From contig QUIQ01000003.1 in assembly GCA_003480165.1 (NCBI GenBank), positions 62,001-126,000 on the forward strand: a stretch of DNA of 64,000 bases. Direction: 5' to 3'. The stretch comes from Firmicutes bacterium AM41-11. Lineage in GTDB: Bacteria; Bacillota_I; Bacilli_A; Erysipelotrichales; Erysipelotrichaceae. Below are positions 48,111 to 58,135 of the stretch, one piece after another. Both the position numbers and the translations under genes were made by a program. The first letter of the stretch is position 1; each line of letters starts with the position of its first letter. The notes under the pieces are model-generated. The model was not told the DNA's origin, did no database searches, and saw only the letters and a program-made list of their open reading frames with translations.

Positions 48111-50217
48111 ATGCTTGAAAACTTTGTTTCTTTTCTTCTGGTAAAAGTTCTGTCATCGAACGTAAGCCCGTAATAATGGTTGAACCATTATGTAGTAAAG
48201 CCGAGGAAGAAGGCGTTAAGATTCCCAAAACACCCAACGCAATTAGTGCACTATTAAAAGAAACAATAAAACGATAATTGCTGGAAATTCGTTTCATTAA
48301 GGCTCGACTCACCTCATTTAAAATCACAATTTGCCATAAGCTATCCGCAGAAATCGTAACATCCGCAATTTCTCTGGCAATCGCTGCGCCATCACTAATC
48401 GCAATACCACAATCGGATTCGGATAGAGCTGGTGCATCATTTACACCATCCCCAATCATAATGACCTTTTTGCCTTGTTTATGGCAAGCGGCAATAAACT
48501 GAGCTTTTTGTTCTGGCAATACTTCGGAATGATATTCATCCAGTTCTAACATTTCCGCGATACGATGCGCTGTCTTTTCATTATCACCTGTCATCATACA
48601 TACGCGAAGTCCCATATCTTTCAAAGAAGAAACGACTTGTTTCGCTTCTTTTCTTAGCGGATCAAAAATACAAATAGCCGCTTGTAGAACGCCATCGATA
48701 GCTAGATACAAGTGCGAATATTCGGGTGGCAAGGCATCAAAAATTACTTGTTTATCTTCGGGAATCGTACACTTTTCATCTTCAAAGACAAAATGGTAAC
48801 TACCGATAATCGCCTTCTTATCTTGAATCTTGCTCGAAATACCATGGGCGATAACGTATTCTACTTTAGAGTGCATCTCATCATGAGAAATACCTCGTTG
48901 TTTCGCTTCTTCTACAACCGCATTCGCAATCGAATGGGGATAATGTTCTTCCAGACAAGCAGCAATACGTAAAGCTTCCATTTCATCTAAGGCATCAAAC
49001 GTTACAATATCAACAACTTTTGGCGTTGCATGCGTTAAAGTACCGGTTTTATCAAAGACGATGGTATCTGCTTCACTGACTGCTTCTAAAAACTTTCCAC
49101 CTTTAACCGAAATCTGGTATTCACCTGCTTCACGAATAGCAGATAGAACCGATAATGGCATAGATAGTTTCAAAGCACAAGAGAAGTCAACCATTAAGAA
49201 AGCCAGAGCGCGCGAAACATTTCGCGTTATAAGCCATGTCAAAGCGGAACCAACTAAAGAGTAAGGAACCAAACGATCCGCTAAATGGAAAGCCCGATCT
49301 TCCGTTTGTGATTTAAGCTTTTCACTGTCTTCAATCATCTTAACGATTTGATCAAATTTCCCGGTACCACTCGCTTTTGTGACTTCAATCACACATTCAC
49401 CTTGTTCAATGACCGTACCAGCATATACATATCCACCAACTTCTTTACTGACTGGCACTGACTCTCCAGTCATACTGGCTTGGTTGACAGTAACCACTCC
49501 TTCAACAATCTTTCCATCTAAAGGAATAATATTTGAAGTTCGCACAACAATATGTTCCCCGACTTGTACCGAAGAAACATCGACCAATTCTTCTTGTTGA
49601 CCATTTTTAACCCAAACTTTATCTACTTGTAAAGTAAGTGTTTGCGCTAGATCTGCTACCGATTTACGATGTGTCCACTCTTCCAGTGTATCTCCTATAT
49701 CTAATAGGAACATAACCGAAGCTGCGGTTGAAAAATCACGAACCAACATAGAAGAAGTAATCGCAACCGCATCTAAAACTGGCACTTTAATTCGGCCATG
49801 GAATAAACAAGTCAAACCGGCTTTTATATATTTCAAGCTGGAACCAATAGTCCACGCAATCCGTAATGGAGTGGGAAAGAACACCGTTCGAAAAGCTTTT
49901 CCTACAACCAAATTCATTAAACGATTTTGGTAGTTTCGGTTCATAGCTCGCGAAGTGTGTTCTGGAACCAAAGCCTGAATGGATTCATCCATATAATCAA
50001 AGTCAGAAAAAATTTCTTCTAACTGTTCCCATTGGGTAAAGGCTTTGGAAAAACACAATGTCGCATTACAAGTTTGTTCATTCACACTGGCTGACTTGAT
50101 AAAAGGCTGACTTTTTAAATAATACTCAACTAAATCAGCTTGCCGATCATCCATGCGGACATGGGGCAAGTGTAAACGTAAACGGTATTTGGATTGATGT
50201 AGAACAACATAGTTCAT
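48109..50217 (-). CDS. P1B-type heavy-metal ATPase
   Basis: 702 residues. N-terminal 80-90 residues form a HMA-like fold without the usual CxxC. P-type blocks: TGES (ASMTGESVPVSKE), phosphorylation site DKTGTLTHATP, HP-like PHSIANAVV, and MIGDGVNDAPALSESDCGIAI. The metal helix reads FSCALKLSMPLS in place of the CPC of copper and zinc/cadmium pumps. The motif and small partner gene recall mycobacterial CtpC, linked to manganese or zinc export. The metal cannot be fixed from sequence. Confidence 0.88.
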   Translation of the reverse strand: MNYVVLHQSKYRLRLHLPHVRMDDRQADLVEYYLKSQPFIKSASVNEQTCNATLCFSKAFTQWEQLEEIFSDFDYMDESIQALVPEHTSRAMNRNYQNRLMNLVVGKAFRTVFFPTPLRIAWTIGSSLKYIKAGLTCLFHGRIKVPVLDAVAITSSMLVRDFSTAASVMFLLDIGDTLEEWTHRKSVADLAQTLTLQVDKVWVKNGQQEELVDVSSVQVGEHIVVRTSNIIPLDGKIVEGVVTVNQASMTGESVPVSKEVGGYVYAGTVIEQGECVIEVTKASGTGKFDQIVKMIEDSEKLKSQTEDRAFHLADRLVPYSLVGSALTWLITRNVSRALAFLMVDFSCALKLSMPLSVLSAIREAGEYQISVKGGKFLEAVSEADTIVFDKTGTLTHATPKVVDIVTFDALDEMEALRIAACLEEHYPHSIANAVVEEAKQRGISHDEMHSKVEYVIAHGISSKIQDKKAIIGSYHFVFEDEKCTIPEDKQVIFDALPPEYSHLYLAIDGVLQAAICIFDPLRKEAKQVVSSLKDMGLRVCMMTGDNEKTAHRIAEMLELDEYHSEVLPEQKAQFIAACHKQGKKVIMIGDGVNDAPALSESDCGIAISDGAAIAREIADVTISADSLWQIVILNEVSRALMKRISSNYRFIVSFNSALIALGVLGILTPSSSALLHNGSTIITGLRSMTELLPEEKKQSFQA

Positions 50218-50232
50218 AACACATCCATCTCC

Positions 50233-50517
50233 TTAGTCTTCCTGATTTGCTTCTACCAATGCCTTTGCTTGTGCTAATTCCATTTCCGCTGCTTTCGCAT
50301 AACGAGCTTCGTTGATATCTGATGCATCCGCAACAATATCTTCACAGTTTTCTTTGAGTACATTGGCTTGCTTTACAACGCAATCCTTCCCGCGCAACAC
50401 TGCTGCTGTACATTCTGTATATACTTTTTTAGCATCTTTACTTGAAAGAATAGCTACACCTCCAGTGCCAAATAAAGCACCTCCGGCAAATAATCCTAAT
50501 TTTGTTAAAAATGACAT
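50233..50517 (-). CDS. small membrane partner of the P-type ATPase (DUF6110-like)
   Basis: 94 residues: an N-terminal membrane segment rich in Gly (LGLFAGGALFGTGGVAILSS), then a soluble helical part with conserved cysteines (TECTAAVLRGKDCVVKQA and ENCED) and an acidic C-terminus. Fifteen bases separate it from the ATPase, so it is co-transcribed. It recalls DUF6110/DUF1490-type small proteins found next to CtpC-like ATPases, where a mycobacterial example (PacL1) acts as a chaperone of the pump. The similarity is by architecture and context. Confidence 0.68.
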   Translation of the reverse strand: MSFLTKLGLFAGGALFGTGGVAILSSKDAKKVYTECTAAVLRGKDCVVKQANVLKENCEDIVADASDINEARYAKAAEMELAQAKALVEANQED

Positions 50518-50622
50518 ACTATATCCTCCTTATTCATTTTCCCTATCATAAAGAGATAACAGGCATTATGTAAAATAGGTTTTTTCGATTCCTTTCCCTA
50601 CTTTTTCCCATACGGAGAATCA

Positions 50623-50651
50623 TTGAAAGATTTGCATGCTTAAGGTAGAAT
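50623..50651 (+). promoter_or_regulatory. promoter of gltX
   Basis: TTGAAA, 17 bases, TAGAAT, about 20 bases before the start. Confidence 0.65.
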
Positions 50652-50673
50652 AATAGCCGAGAGGATGGTAATT

Positions 50674-52137
50674 ATGAATAGAACTAGAACCCGTTTTGCA
50701 CCAAGTCCAACTGGTTATATGCATATTGGAAATTTACGAACTGCCTTATTCGAATATCTAATTGCCAAACATGACAATGGCGATTTTTTATTGCGAATTG
50801 AAGATACAGATCAAGCTCGTGAAGTAGAAGGTGCTACAGATATTATTTACGATACGCTAAAAAGCGTGGGAATGAATTGGGATGAAGGACCCGATATTGG
50901 TGGTGATTTTGGACCCTATATCCAAAGTGAACGTTTACCAATGTATCGTGGCTATGCCGATCAATTGATCGAGTTAGGAAAAGCCCACTATTGTTTCTGT
51001 ACCGAAGAAACTTTGGAACAACAACGTCAAGAACAAGGAGATTCTTTTGTATTTAAAGATCCTTGTAAAGATTTAAGCAAAGAAGAAATCCAAGCTAAAT
51101 TGGATGCGAATACACCTTATGTCATTCGTCAAACAATCGATCATGTCGGAAAACAAGAATACGATGATCAAGTATATGGCCACATTGAAGTAGATGGAGA
51201 TTTATTAGATGAACAAATCTTAATTAAATCCGATGGTTTCCCTACCTATAATTTTGCGAATGTCATTGATGACCACCAAATGGAAATCAGTCATGTTGTA
51301 AGAGGAAACGAGTACTTATCCAGTACACCAAAATACAACTTGTTGTATGATGCCTATGGATGGCAACGTCCTACGTATGTACACGTACCACCAGTTATGA
51401 AAGATGAGCACCATAAACTATCCAAACGAAATGGTGATGCAAGTTTCCAAGACTTAGTTGCCAAAGGTTATTTACCAGAAGCAATTATCAACTATATTGC
51501 TCTATTAGGATGGTCTCCGGATAACGATCAAGAGATTTTCTCTTTACAAGAACTTGTAAAAGCGTTTGATGTCCATCGTATTTCAAAACGTCCAGCGATT
51601 TTTGACATTGACAAATTAACTTGGATGAACAGTGAATACATCAAAGCTATGGATCCAGAGGCTTTCTATGAAAAGGTCTTACCTTATCTACATAAAGCTC
51701 TCACAAAGGATTTTGATTTACATTATATTGCCAATTTAATTCAAAGTCGGATTGATCGATTCGACCAAGAAGAAATCAGTGAAAAAATTGATTTCTTAGA
51801 CGAATTACCTGCCGACTATGACTTAGAGATGTATCGTCATAAACGCCAAAAATCAACCAAAGAAAAATCAGTTGTTTCTTTAAAAGCTGCTTATGAAGCA
51901 CTTGCTCAATTAGATGACTGGAATGAAAAAACATTAGAAGATACGATGATGGCTTTACCAGCACAACTGGAAGTAAAAAACAGTGTTATCTTCTGGCCAA
52001 TTCGTACTGCACTTTCTGGTAAACGTGCAACTCCAGGTGGCGCTATTGAAATTGCTTACTTACTAGGCAAAGAAGAAAGTTTACGCCGTATCCAAGTAGG
52101 TATTGACCGTTTAGAAAAAGATTTAGCTACAGCTTAA
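50674..52137 (+). CDS. gltX: glutamyl-tRNA synthetase
   Basis: 487 residues, class I. HIGH-type motif in FAPSPTGYMHIGNLRTALFEYL and KLSKRNGDASF (KMSKS type). Charges tRNA-Glu. I start at MNRTRTRF, with GAGAGG nine bases upstream; an ATG three codons earlier has no proper spacing. Convergent with glnS. Confidence 0.96.
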   Translation: MNRTRTRFAPSPTGYMHIGNLRTALFEYLIAKHDNGDFLLRIEDTDQAREVEGATDIIYDTLKSVGMNWDEGPDIGGDFGPYIQSERLPMYRGYADQLIELGKAHYCFCTEETLEQQRQEQGDSFVFKDPCKDLSKEEIQAKLDANTPYVIRQTIDHVGKQEYDDQVYGHIEVDGDLLDEQILIKSDGFPTYNFANVIDDHQMEISHVVRGNEYLSSTPKYNLLYDAYGWQRPTYVHVPPVMKDEHHKLSKRNGDASFQDLVAKGYLPEAIINYIALLGWSPDNDQEIFSLQELVKAFDVHRISKRPAIFDIDKLTWMNSEYIKAMDPEAFYEKVLPYLHKALTKDFDLHYIANLIQSRIDRFDQEEISEKIDFLDELPADYDLEMYRHKRQKSTKEKSVVSLKAAYEALAQLDDWNEKTLEDTMMALPAQLEVKNSVIFWPIRTALSGKRATPGGAIEIAYLLGKEESLRRIQVGIDRLEKDLATA

Positions 52138-52163
52138 GATGGGAATTCTTCCCATCTTTTTTT
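52137..52163 (+). terminator. terminator of gltX
   Basis: AGATGGGAA/TTCCCATCT hairpin, overlapping the stop, then TTTTTT. Confidence 0.9.
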
Positions 52164-52167
52164 CATA

Positions 52168-52195
52168 CAAAAAAAGTTGCCTATTTAGGCAACTT
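52168..52195 (-). terminator. terminator of glnS
   Basis: AAGTTGCC/GGCAACTT hairpin then TTTTTTT on the minus strand, overlapping the glnS stop. Confidence 0.9.
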
Positions 52196-53845
52196 AAATG
52201 AACTTTTCATCGAAACAATGCGGTTGAATACAAAGTGGTCTTCCGTTGAATCTTTACTATCAATGTTGAAGAATCCTTTACGTACAAATTGGAAAGCATC
52301 TCCTGGCTTATAGTCTTTGATAGCTTCTTCTACATAACATGTATCCAATACTTCCAATGAATTTGGATTAATGTTTACCGAACCATCTTCGTTATAAACA
52401 CCTTTTTCTTCATCAACTAAGTTTTCATATAGACGAACGGTAACAGGAACCGCTTTTTCACAAGATACCCAGTGAATCGTTCCTTTTACTTTACGACCTG
52501 TAAAGCCACTTCCCGATTTTGTTTCTGGATCATAGGTTCCGTGGATTACTGTCACATTTCCATTTTCATCTTTTTCGAAACTTGTACATTTCACAAAATA
52601 AGCATTCATCAAGCGAACTTCATTTCCCACATAGAAACGTTTGTATTTTCTTGGTGGTTCTTCCATGAAGTCATCTCTTTCAATCCATACTTCTTTTCCA
52701 AATGGAACTTTCTTTTCGCCAAGTTCTGGATTTTCCACATTTAATGGTGCATCCAAATATTCGATTTGTCCTTCTGGATAGTTATCAATCACCAATTTAA
52801 TTGGATCAAGCACAGCCATCAAGCGTGGTGCCTTTGGTTTTAAATCGTCACGAATACAATATTCTAACATGGCATAATCTACAGAAGAATTACTCTTGCT
52901 GACACCAGCTAATTCCATGAATTTTTTCAAAGATTCTGGAGTAAATCCACGTCGACGTAAGGCCGCAATTGTTACTAAACGTGGGTCGTCCCAACCATCG
53001 ACAATTCCTTGTTCAACCAAACGCTTAATATAACGTTTTCCCGTAATTACATTCGTTAAGTACATTTTGGCAAACTCAATTTGTTTTGGTGGATGAGGAT
53101 ACTCCAATTCTTCTACAACCCAGTTGTATAAAGGACGATGATCTTCAAATTCCAAAGTACAAATGGAATGCGTTACCCCTTCAATCGCATCTTCAATTGG
53201 ATGTGCAAAGTCATACATTGGATAAATGCACCACTTATCTCCGGTATTATGATGCGTCATACGGGCTACACGATAAATAATAGGATCACGCATATTGATA
53301 TTTGGACTTGCCATATCAATCTTAGCTCGCAAAGTACGCGAACCATCCGCAAATTCTCCATTCTTCATACGTTCAAACAAATCTAAGTTTTCTTCAACCG
53401 AACGATTGCGATAAGGTGATTCCTTACCAGGTTCTGTCAAAGTTCCACGATAGGCATGAATTTCATCCGCACTTAAATCATCTACATAAGCTTTGCCTTT
53501 TTTAATCAATTTGACGGCTGCTTCATACATTTGATCAAAATAATTGGATGCGAAACGCACACCTCCAACATATTTAGCACCTAGCCATTCTACGTCTTTG
53601 ACAATGGATTCCACAAATTCCGTATTCTCTTTCATTGGATTTGTATCATCAAAACGCAAATGAAAATCACCATGATATTCTTGCGCCAAACCATAGTTTA
53701 ATAAGATAGATTTCGCATGTCCAACATGTAAATATCCGTTTGGTTCTGGAGGAAAACGTGTCACGATTTTGGTATATTTTCCTTCTGCTAAGTCTTCATC
53801 TATAATTCGTTCAATAAAGTTCTTGCTTTCGCCTTCATTACTCAT
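52181..53845 (-). CDS. glnS: glutaminyl-tRNA synthetase
   Basis: 554 residues, class I Gln[21 protein letters not shown] carries the HIGH motif (HVGH), and the KMSKS-like loop is in the ...[14 protein letters not shown] region. The C-terminal anticodon domain follows ([24 protein letters not shown]). Charges tRNA-Gln directly. Most Firmicutes lack it and use GatCAB, so its presence is notable, though it is known from several Firmicutes lineages. I start at MSNEGESK (AGGGAGG site). Convergent with gltX. Confidence 0.95.
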   Translation of the reverse strand: MSNEGESKNFIERIIDEDLAEGKYTKIVTRFPPEPNGYLHVGHAKSILLNYGLAQEYHGDFHLRFDDTNPMKENTEFVESIVKDVEWLGAKYVGGVRFASNYFDQMYEAAVKLIKKGKAYVDDLSADEIHAYRGTLTEPGKESPYRNRSVEENLDLFERMKNGEFADGSRTLRAKIDMASPNINMRDPIIYRVARMTHHNTGDKWCIYPMYDFAHPIEDAIEGVTHSICTLEFEDHRPLYNWVVEELEYPHPPKQIEFAKMYLTNVITGKRYIKRLVEQGIVDGWDDPRLVTIAALRRRGFTPESLKKFMELAGVSKSNSSVDYAMLEYCIRDDLKPKAPRLMAVLDPIKLVIDNYPEGQIEYLDAPLNVENPELGEKKVPFGKEVWIERDDFMEEPPRKYKRFYVGNEVRLMNAYFVKCTSFEKDENGNVTVIHGTYDPETKSGSGFTGRKVKGTIHWVSCEKAVPVTVRLYENLVDEEKGVYNEDGSVNINPNSLEVLDTCYVEEAIKDYKPGDAFQFVRKGFFNIDSKDSTEDHFVFNRIVSMKSSFKLPK

Positions 53846-53898
53846 AAAAGACCTCCCTAACATTTCCTAATTTTATCAAAATTTTCGCTTTTCGTCTA

Positions 53899-54489
53899 TT
53901 AGAGAAAATCCCTTCGCACATAGCGAACTAAACCGATAATACGCACCGGTAATTCCTCTACTTCCTGTTGCGTAAAAAACTTAGAATTGTATTTTGCATT
54001 ACTTGCTTCTAAGATCATTAAATCTTGTTTATAGTAAACTTTTTTGATAGTTGCTTCCTGGCCTACCAACACAATCGCAATTTGTCCAGATTCCACGCAA
54101 TCACATTGTTGCACATAGACTAAATCCCCATCATAAATATGACTACCTTCCATGGAATCACCTGTTACGCGCAAAAAGTAATCTCCTTTTTGACCATCCG
54201 CAAGTCCGAGTTCAATATAACCTTCAATATCTTCTTGGGCATATAAATCATAACCCGCTTTTACTTGGCCCAGAATAGGTTTTAGCCGTGCACTTTCTTC
54301 TACCACTTGATTGATATCATAGTGCAAAACTTCCGATAAACGATCAATCGTGCGTTTTTTTAAATGCAGACTTTCGCCATTCAACCAGCGGTAATAGGTT
54401 GATAAAGAAACCCCAACTTCTTTTGCTACTTCCACATGGCTTTTATCATTTTTTACTTCATATTGAATCAACAACTCTTTCAACAGCAT
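53899..54489 (-). CDS. LexA-like repressor with XRE HTH and S24 peptidase domain
   Basis: 196 residues. N-terminal XRE HTH (KSHVEVAKEVGVSLSTYYRWLNGES) and a C-terminal S24/LexA-type autoprotease. The cleavage region is likely PILGQVKAGYD, the Ser in VTGDSMEGSHIYDGD and the Lys in ATIKKVYY are intact. Divergent to a Y-family polymerase gene, so it is a RecA-activated or stress repressor of that gene by analogy. I start at MLLKELL with GGTGAT ahead; a GTG-less upstream ATG four codons earlier is less well placed. Confidence 0.86.
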   Translation of the reverse strand: MLLKELLIQYEVKNDKSHVEVAKEVGVSLSTYYRWLNGESLHLKKRTIDRLSEVLHYDINQVVEESARLKPILGQVKAGYDLYAQEDIEGYIELGLADGQKGDYFLRVTGDSMEGSHIYDGDLVYVQQCDCVESGQIAIVLVGQEATIKKVYYKQDLMILEASNAKYNSKFFTQQEVEELPVRIIGLVRYVRRDFL

Positions 54490-54513
54490 TCTTATCACCA
54501 TTTATATGATATC

Positions 54514-54528
54514 AAACATCGGATGTTT
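54514..54528. promoter_or_regulatory. candidate operator of the S24 repressor
   Basis: AAACATC-G-GATGTTT, a 7-base inverted repeat with one central base, lying in the divergent gap 25 bases from the repressor start. A perfect TTTTCGAAAA palindrome at 54578-54587 lies on the polymerase side of the same gap. Confidence 0.45.
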
Positions 54529-54623
54529 TGACATATTTTCTTCTGTATTTCCTTTATAAATTCCCAAATCTATCTTGTTTTCGAAAATCATTCCTCTTAC
54601 CATAGAGCCAGGAGATATGTTTT

Positions 54624-55874
54624 ATGGAAAGAATTTACTTATGTATCGATCTAAAATCCTTTTATGCATCGGTAGAATGTGTCGAAAGAGGTTTAGATCC
54701 TTTTTCAATTAATTTAGTCGTTGCCGACCCTACCCGGCATGGTGCAATCACTTTAGCCGCCACCCCTGCTATTAAGAAATTAGGCGTTCCAAGTCGCGGA
54801 AGAATTTATGAAATTGATTCATCCATCGACTATATCATTGCCCCGCCCCGTATGGCCTTATACATGCAATATGCCGCAAAGATTTATGGCATCTTATTAA
54901 AGTTTATAAGCAGTGAAGACATCTATGTCTACTCCATTGATGAATCTTTTTTGGATATTACTTCCTATTTAAAGCTTTATCAAAAATCGCCAAAAGAAAT
55001 TGCCAAAATGATGATTGATCAAATCGTTGAAGAAACCGGAATCACCGCAACAGCAGGAATTGGGACAAATCTGTTTCTAGCTAAAGTCGCATTAGATATC
55101 TGTGCCAAACACGCCTCAGACTTTATGGGCTACTTAGATGAAGATATCTTTCGTCAAACCCTTTGGCACCATAAGCCCTTAACAGATATATGGATGATTG
55201 GTCCTGGTACCACAAAATATCTGGCTAGGCTTGGTCTCTATGATTTATATGATGTAGCTCATTATCCCGAAGGGCTTCTCTATAAAGAATTTGGTGTCAA
55301 TGCGGCAACCTTGATTGACCATGCTTGGGGAAAAGAAGAAACGACGATTCCTGATATCAAAGCTTACCAGCCAAAACAGAATTCAATTTCTAACTCACAA
55401 ATTTTATTTGATGATTATACATATGAAGACGCCTTTTTGATTATGGAAGAAATGGTTGAAACCAATGTACTTGTGCTAACCGAAAAAAAAGTAGTCACAA
55501 ATCAAATTGCATTGTTTGTAGGCTATTCAAAAGATTGTGCCAAACCGACTAGAGCCAGCACAAAGATTACCAATACAACCAATCTCTATTCCATTTTACT
55601 AAAGGAGTTTTCCCTATTATATCAACGCAGTGTAAGAAAAAACGTTCCCATTCGCCAAATTGCCATTAGCTTTTTACATATTCAGCCACAAGAAAAAGAA
55701 ATGTATGACTTATTCACAAGCTTTCAAAGGGTAGAAAAAGAAAAACGCATACAAAATACTTTGGTGCAAATCAAAAACAAGTATGGGAAAAACGCCATTC
55801 TAAAAGGCATGAATGTGTGTGACAAATCCATGGCTAAAGTGCGCAACACATTAATTGGAGGACACAATGCCTAA
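54624..55874 (+). CDS. Y-family DNA polymerase (UmuC/UvrX/DinB type)
   Basis: 416 residues. IYLCIDLKSFYASVECVERGLDP is the first metal motif, and YSIDESFLDIT carries the catalytic carboxylates. GIGTNLFLAKVALD and the GPGTTKYLARLGL helix-hairpin-helix follow. Translesion synthesis. Together with a divergent S24 repressor and a downstream YolD-like gene it forms a three-gene module like those often carried by phages and mobile elements. Overlaps the yolD-like gene by 8 bases. Confidence 0.9.
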   Translation: MERIYLCIDLKSFYASVECVERGLDPFSINLVVADPTRHGAITLAATPAIKKLGVPSRGRIYEIDSSIDYIIAPPRMALYMQYAAKIYGILLKFISSEDIYVYSIDESFLDITSYLKLYQKSPKEIAKMMIDQIVEETGITATAGIGTNLFLAKVALDICAKHASDFMGYLDEDIFRQTLWHHKPLTDIWMIGPGTTKYLARLGLYDLYDVAHYPEGLLYKEFGVNAATLIDHAWGKEETTIPDIKAYQPKQNSISNSQILFDDYTYEDAFLIMEEMVETNVLVLTEKKVVTNQIALFVGYSKDCAKPTRASTKITNTTNLYSILLKEFSLLYQRSVRKNVPIRQIAISFLHIQPQEKEMYDLFTSFQRVEKEKRIQNTLVQIKNKYGKNAILKGMNVCDKSMAKVRNTLIGGHNA

Positions 55875-56178
55875 ACGACCACAGATTTTTCAAGCATTTG
55901 ATGCCTTGAAAGGCTTTCGGGAACTATTAAAAGAACAAGAAGAAGTCCACGTACCAGAACGCATTTTATCCGAAGATGAATGCAATGAATTGAATTGGAA
56001 GTTGCAACAAATCACCATTGGTCAAATGCTTCGTATCGTCTATCGTAAAGATCAAGCCTATATTCAATTAGAAGGGATTGTCACAAAATTCAATATAGAT
56101 GCAAAGATGATACAAATTGTCAAAACTAAAGTTTCTTTACCTGCTATCGTAGAAATTGAAATTCTTTCTTGCCCGTAA
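55867..56178 (+). CDS. YolD-like protein
   Basis: 103 residues starting MPKRPQIFQAFDALKGFREL. It carries a YolD-type C-terminal beta region (RMLRIVYRKDQAYIQLEGIVTKF...). YolD-like genes are regularly placed after Y-family polymerases in Bacilli and their plasmids; the function is unknown, perhaps as a UmuD-like helper. I start at MPKRP since GGAGG is then well placed. Confidence 0.75.
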   Translation: MPKRPQIFQAFDALKGFRELLKEQEEVHVPERILSEDECNELNWKLQQITIGQMLRIVYRKDQAYIQLEGIVTKFNIDAKMIQIVKTKVSLPAIVEIEILSCP

Positions 56179-56181
56179 ACA

Positions 56182-56216
56182 CAAAAAAATGAGAACAACT
56201 CTTATGAGTTGTTCTC
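56182..56216 (-). terminator. terminator of mtlA
   Basis: GAGAACAACTC/GAGTTGTTCTC eleven-pair hairpin, then TTTTTTT on the minus strand. Confidence 0.9.
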
Positions 56217-56226
56217 CAATTTACAC

Positions 56227-58095
56227 TTATGATAATTGTTTTAAAATCCATTCCTTATCATCTGTTGTTTTCATCTTATTCAATACGGCTTCATCTTCAA
56301 GGGCCAAGCAAATCTTAGAAAGTACTTCCATATGCTCGCCACCTTTACCGGCAATACCAATGACAAGTTGTGCTTTTTCATCACCGAATTGAACACCATC
56401 TGGATATTGTAATAAAACAATACCAGTTTTATGAATTACATCATCACCATGTGTTGTACCATGAGGAATAGCCAATCCCATACCAATGTATGTTGTTACA
56501 AGTTCTTCACGTTCCAACATAGCTGGAATATAAGCACCATCAACATAACCTAATTCACGTAATAATTTACCAGCTGCTGTAATAGCTTCTTCTTTTGAAA
56601 CAGAAGGTAAATTCAATTTAATTCCATCTAACTGAATGACATCTTGTTGCACTTTTGGTGCATCTGCTTTTTCTTCTTTCGTTTCATTAGCAACGGATTC
56701 TTTCACAATAGAATCACCAGTTGTTAATTGGAAGAATAAATCATCCAATGCAGGATCTGCCAAGAAGTTTGAAATTGTTACGATTTTTGCGAATGGAGCA
56801 GATTTTTTAGCACGTTCTGCAAGGGTTTCTTGAACAACGGCTACATCACAATCTACTGGGATATTATCCACAGATGTATTAACAACTGTTAAATCTGGAC
56901 GTACACCTTTTAAACGATTTCTAAATTTCGTTGCACCCATAGCACTAGAACCCATACCTGCATCACATGCAAATACAATTTTACGAACTAAAGATACATC
57001 GGATAAAGCTTTACTACGGCCTTTACTTTCAGCCTTCATTGATTGCATTTTTTGACTTGCTTCATCAAGGTCTTTGGCACCAGCAAGTTTTACAATTGGA
57101 CTGGCAATCAAGAATGAAACACCAGCTGCAATCATAACGCCTAAAGCTGTCATTAAAACAGATCCTTTTTCAGCCATAGATAAGAAAGCAATAATTGATC
57201 CTGGGCTTGATGGACCTTTCAATCCAATATGGAAGATTGAATAGAAAGCAATCGCACACATATTTCCTACAATTGGAGCAATGATAACTACTGGATTCAT
57301 TAAAATATATGGGAAATAGATTTCATGAATTCCACCTAAGAAGTGAATGATAATAGCTCCAGGTGCAGAATCTTTCGTTGCTTTATCTTTAGAGAATAAC
57401 CAATAAGCTAACAATACACCTAAACCAGGACCTGGGTTAGCTTCTAGCATATACATAATGGATTTTCCTGTTTCAGCAGCTTGTTCTGCCCCAATTGGTG
57501 TAAAGATACCATGGTTGATTGCATTATTTAAGAACAATACTTTCGCAGGTTCAATAAAGATGGCAACAAGTGGAATCAATCCTTTGTTAACCAATACATC
57601 TACACCAGCTGTCAATACGGCAAGTACACCGGTCATAAATGGACCAATTAGATAGTAACCAAAAATAGCTACGATCATACCTAAAATACCGACTGAGAAG
57701 TTATTAATTAACATCTCAAAACCAGCTGGCATGTGACCATCCATCATTTGGTCAAATTTCTTAATAACCCAACCAGAGAAAGGTCCCATAACCATAGCGG
57801 CCATCAACATTGGTTGACCATCGGTTCCACCAACACCAGCAATACATCCAATAACCGCAATAGCTCCCATAACTAATCCACGATCACCGCCAACCATTCT
57901 ACCACCGGTAGCTGCAATCAATACAGGAAGCAAATAAGTCAACATATATGGTTGAATAGAAGCCAATTGTTCATTAGGCAACCATCCATCCGCAATAAAC
58001 AAAGCAGTAATAAATCCCCATGCAATGAATGCCCCAATATTTGGCATTACCATGGCAGATAAGCTTTTTCCTAGTTTTTGAATCGCTGTTTTCAT
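56227..58095 (-). CDS. mtlA: mannitol-type PTS transporter, fused IICBA
   Basis: 622 residues. IIC membrane domain (about 1-340: IGAFIAWGFITALFIADGW, GGIHEIYFPYILMNP), IIB domain with the phosphocysteine in KIVFACDAGMGSSAMGA (about residue 376) and IIA domain with the phosphohistidine in GLAIPHGTTHGDDV. The full fusion and the GGIHEIYFPY motif fit the mannitol family. It would take up and phosphorylate mannitol or a similar hexitol. It is last in an operon with a SorE-like dehydrogenase and a DeoR regulator. Confidence 0.9.
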   Translation of the reverse strand: MKTAIQKLGKSLSAMVMPNIGAFIAWGFITALFIADGWLPNEQLASIQPYMLTYLLPVLIAATGGRMVGGDRGLVMGAIAVIGCIAGVGGTDGQPMLMAAMVMGPFSGWVIKKFDQMMDGHMPAGFEMLINNFSVGILGMIVAIFGYYLIGPFMTGVLAVLTAGVDVLVNKGLIPLVAIFIEPAKVLFLNNAINHGIFTPIGAEQAAETGKSIMYMLEANPGPGLGVLLAYWLFSKDKATKDSAPGAIIIHFLGGIHEIYFPYILMNPVVIIAPIVGNMCAIAFYSIFHIGLKGPSSPGSIIAFLSMAEKGSVLMTALGVMIAAGVSFLIASPIVKLAGAKDLDEASQKMQSMKAESKGRSKALSDVSLVRKIVFACDAGMGSSAMGATKFRNRLKGVRPDLTVVNTSVDNIPVDCDVAVVQETLAERAKKSAPFAKIVTISNFLADPALDDLFFQLTTGDSIVKESVANETKEEKADAPKVQQDVIQLDGIKLNLPSVSKEEAITAAGKLLRELGYVDGAYIPAMLEREELVTTYIGMGLAIPHGTTHGDDVIHKTGIVLLQYPDGVQFGDEKAQLVIGIAGKGGEHMEVLSKICLALEDEAVLNKMKTTDDKEWILKQLS

Positions 58096-58135
58096 AATTG
58101 TCCTTTCTGAGGACTTTCATATTATATTTTTTTAA

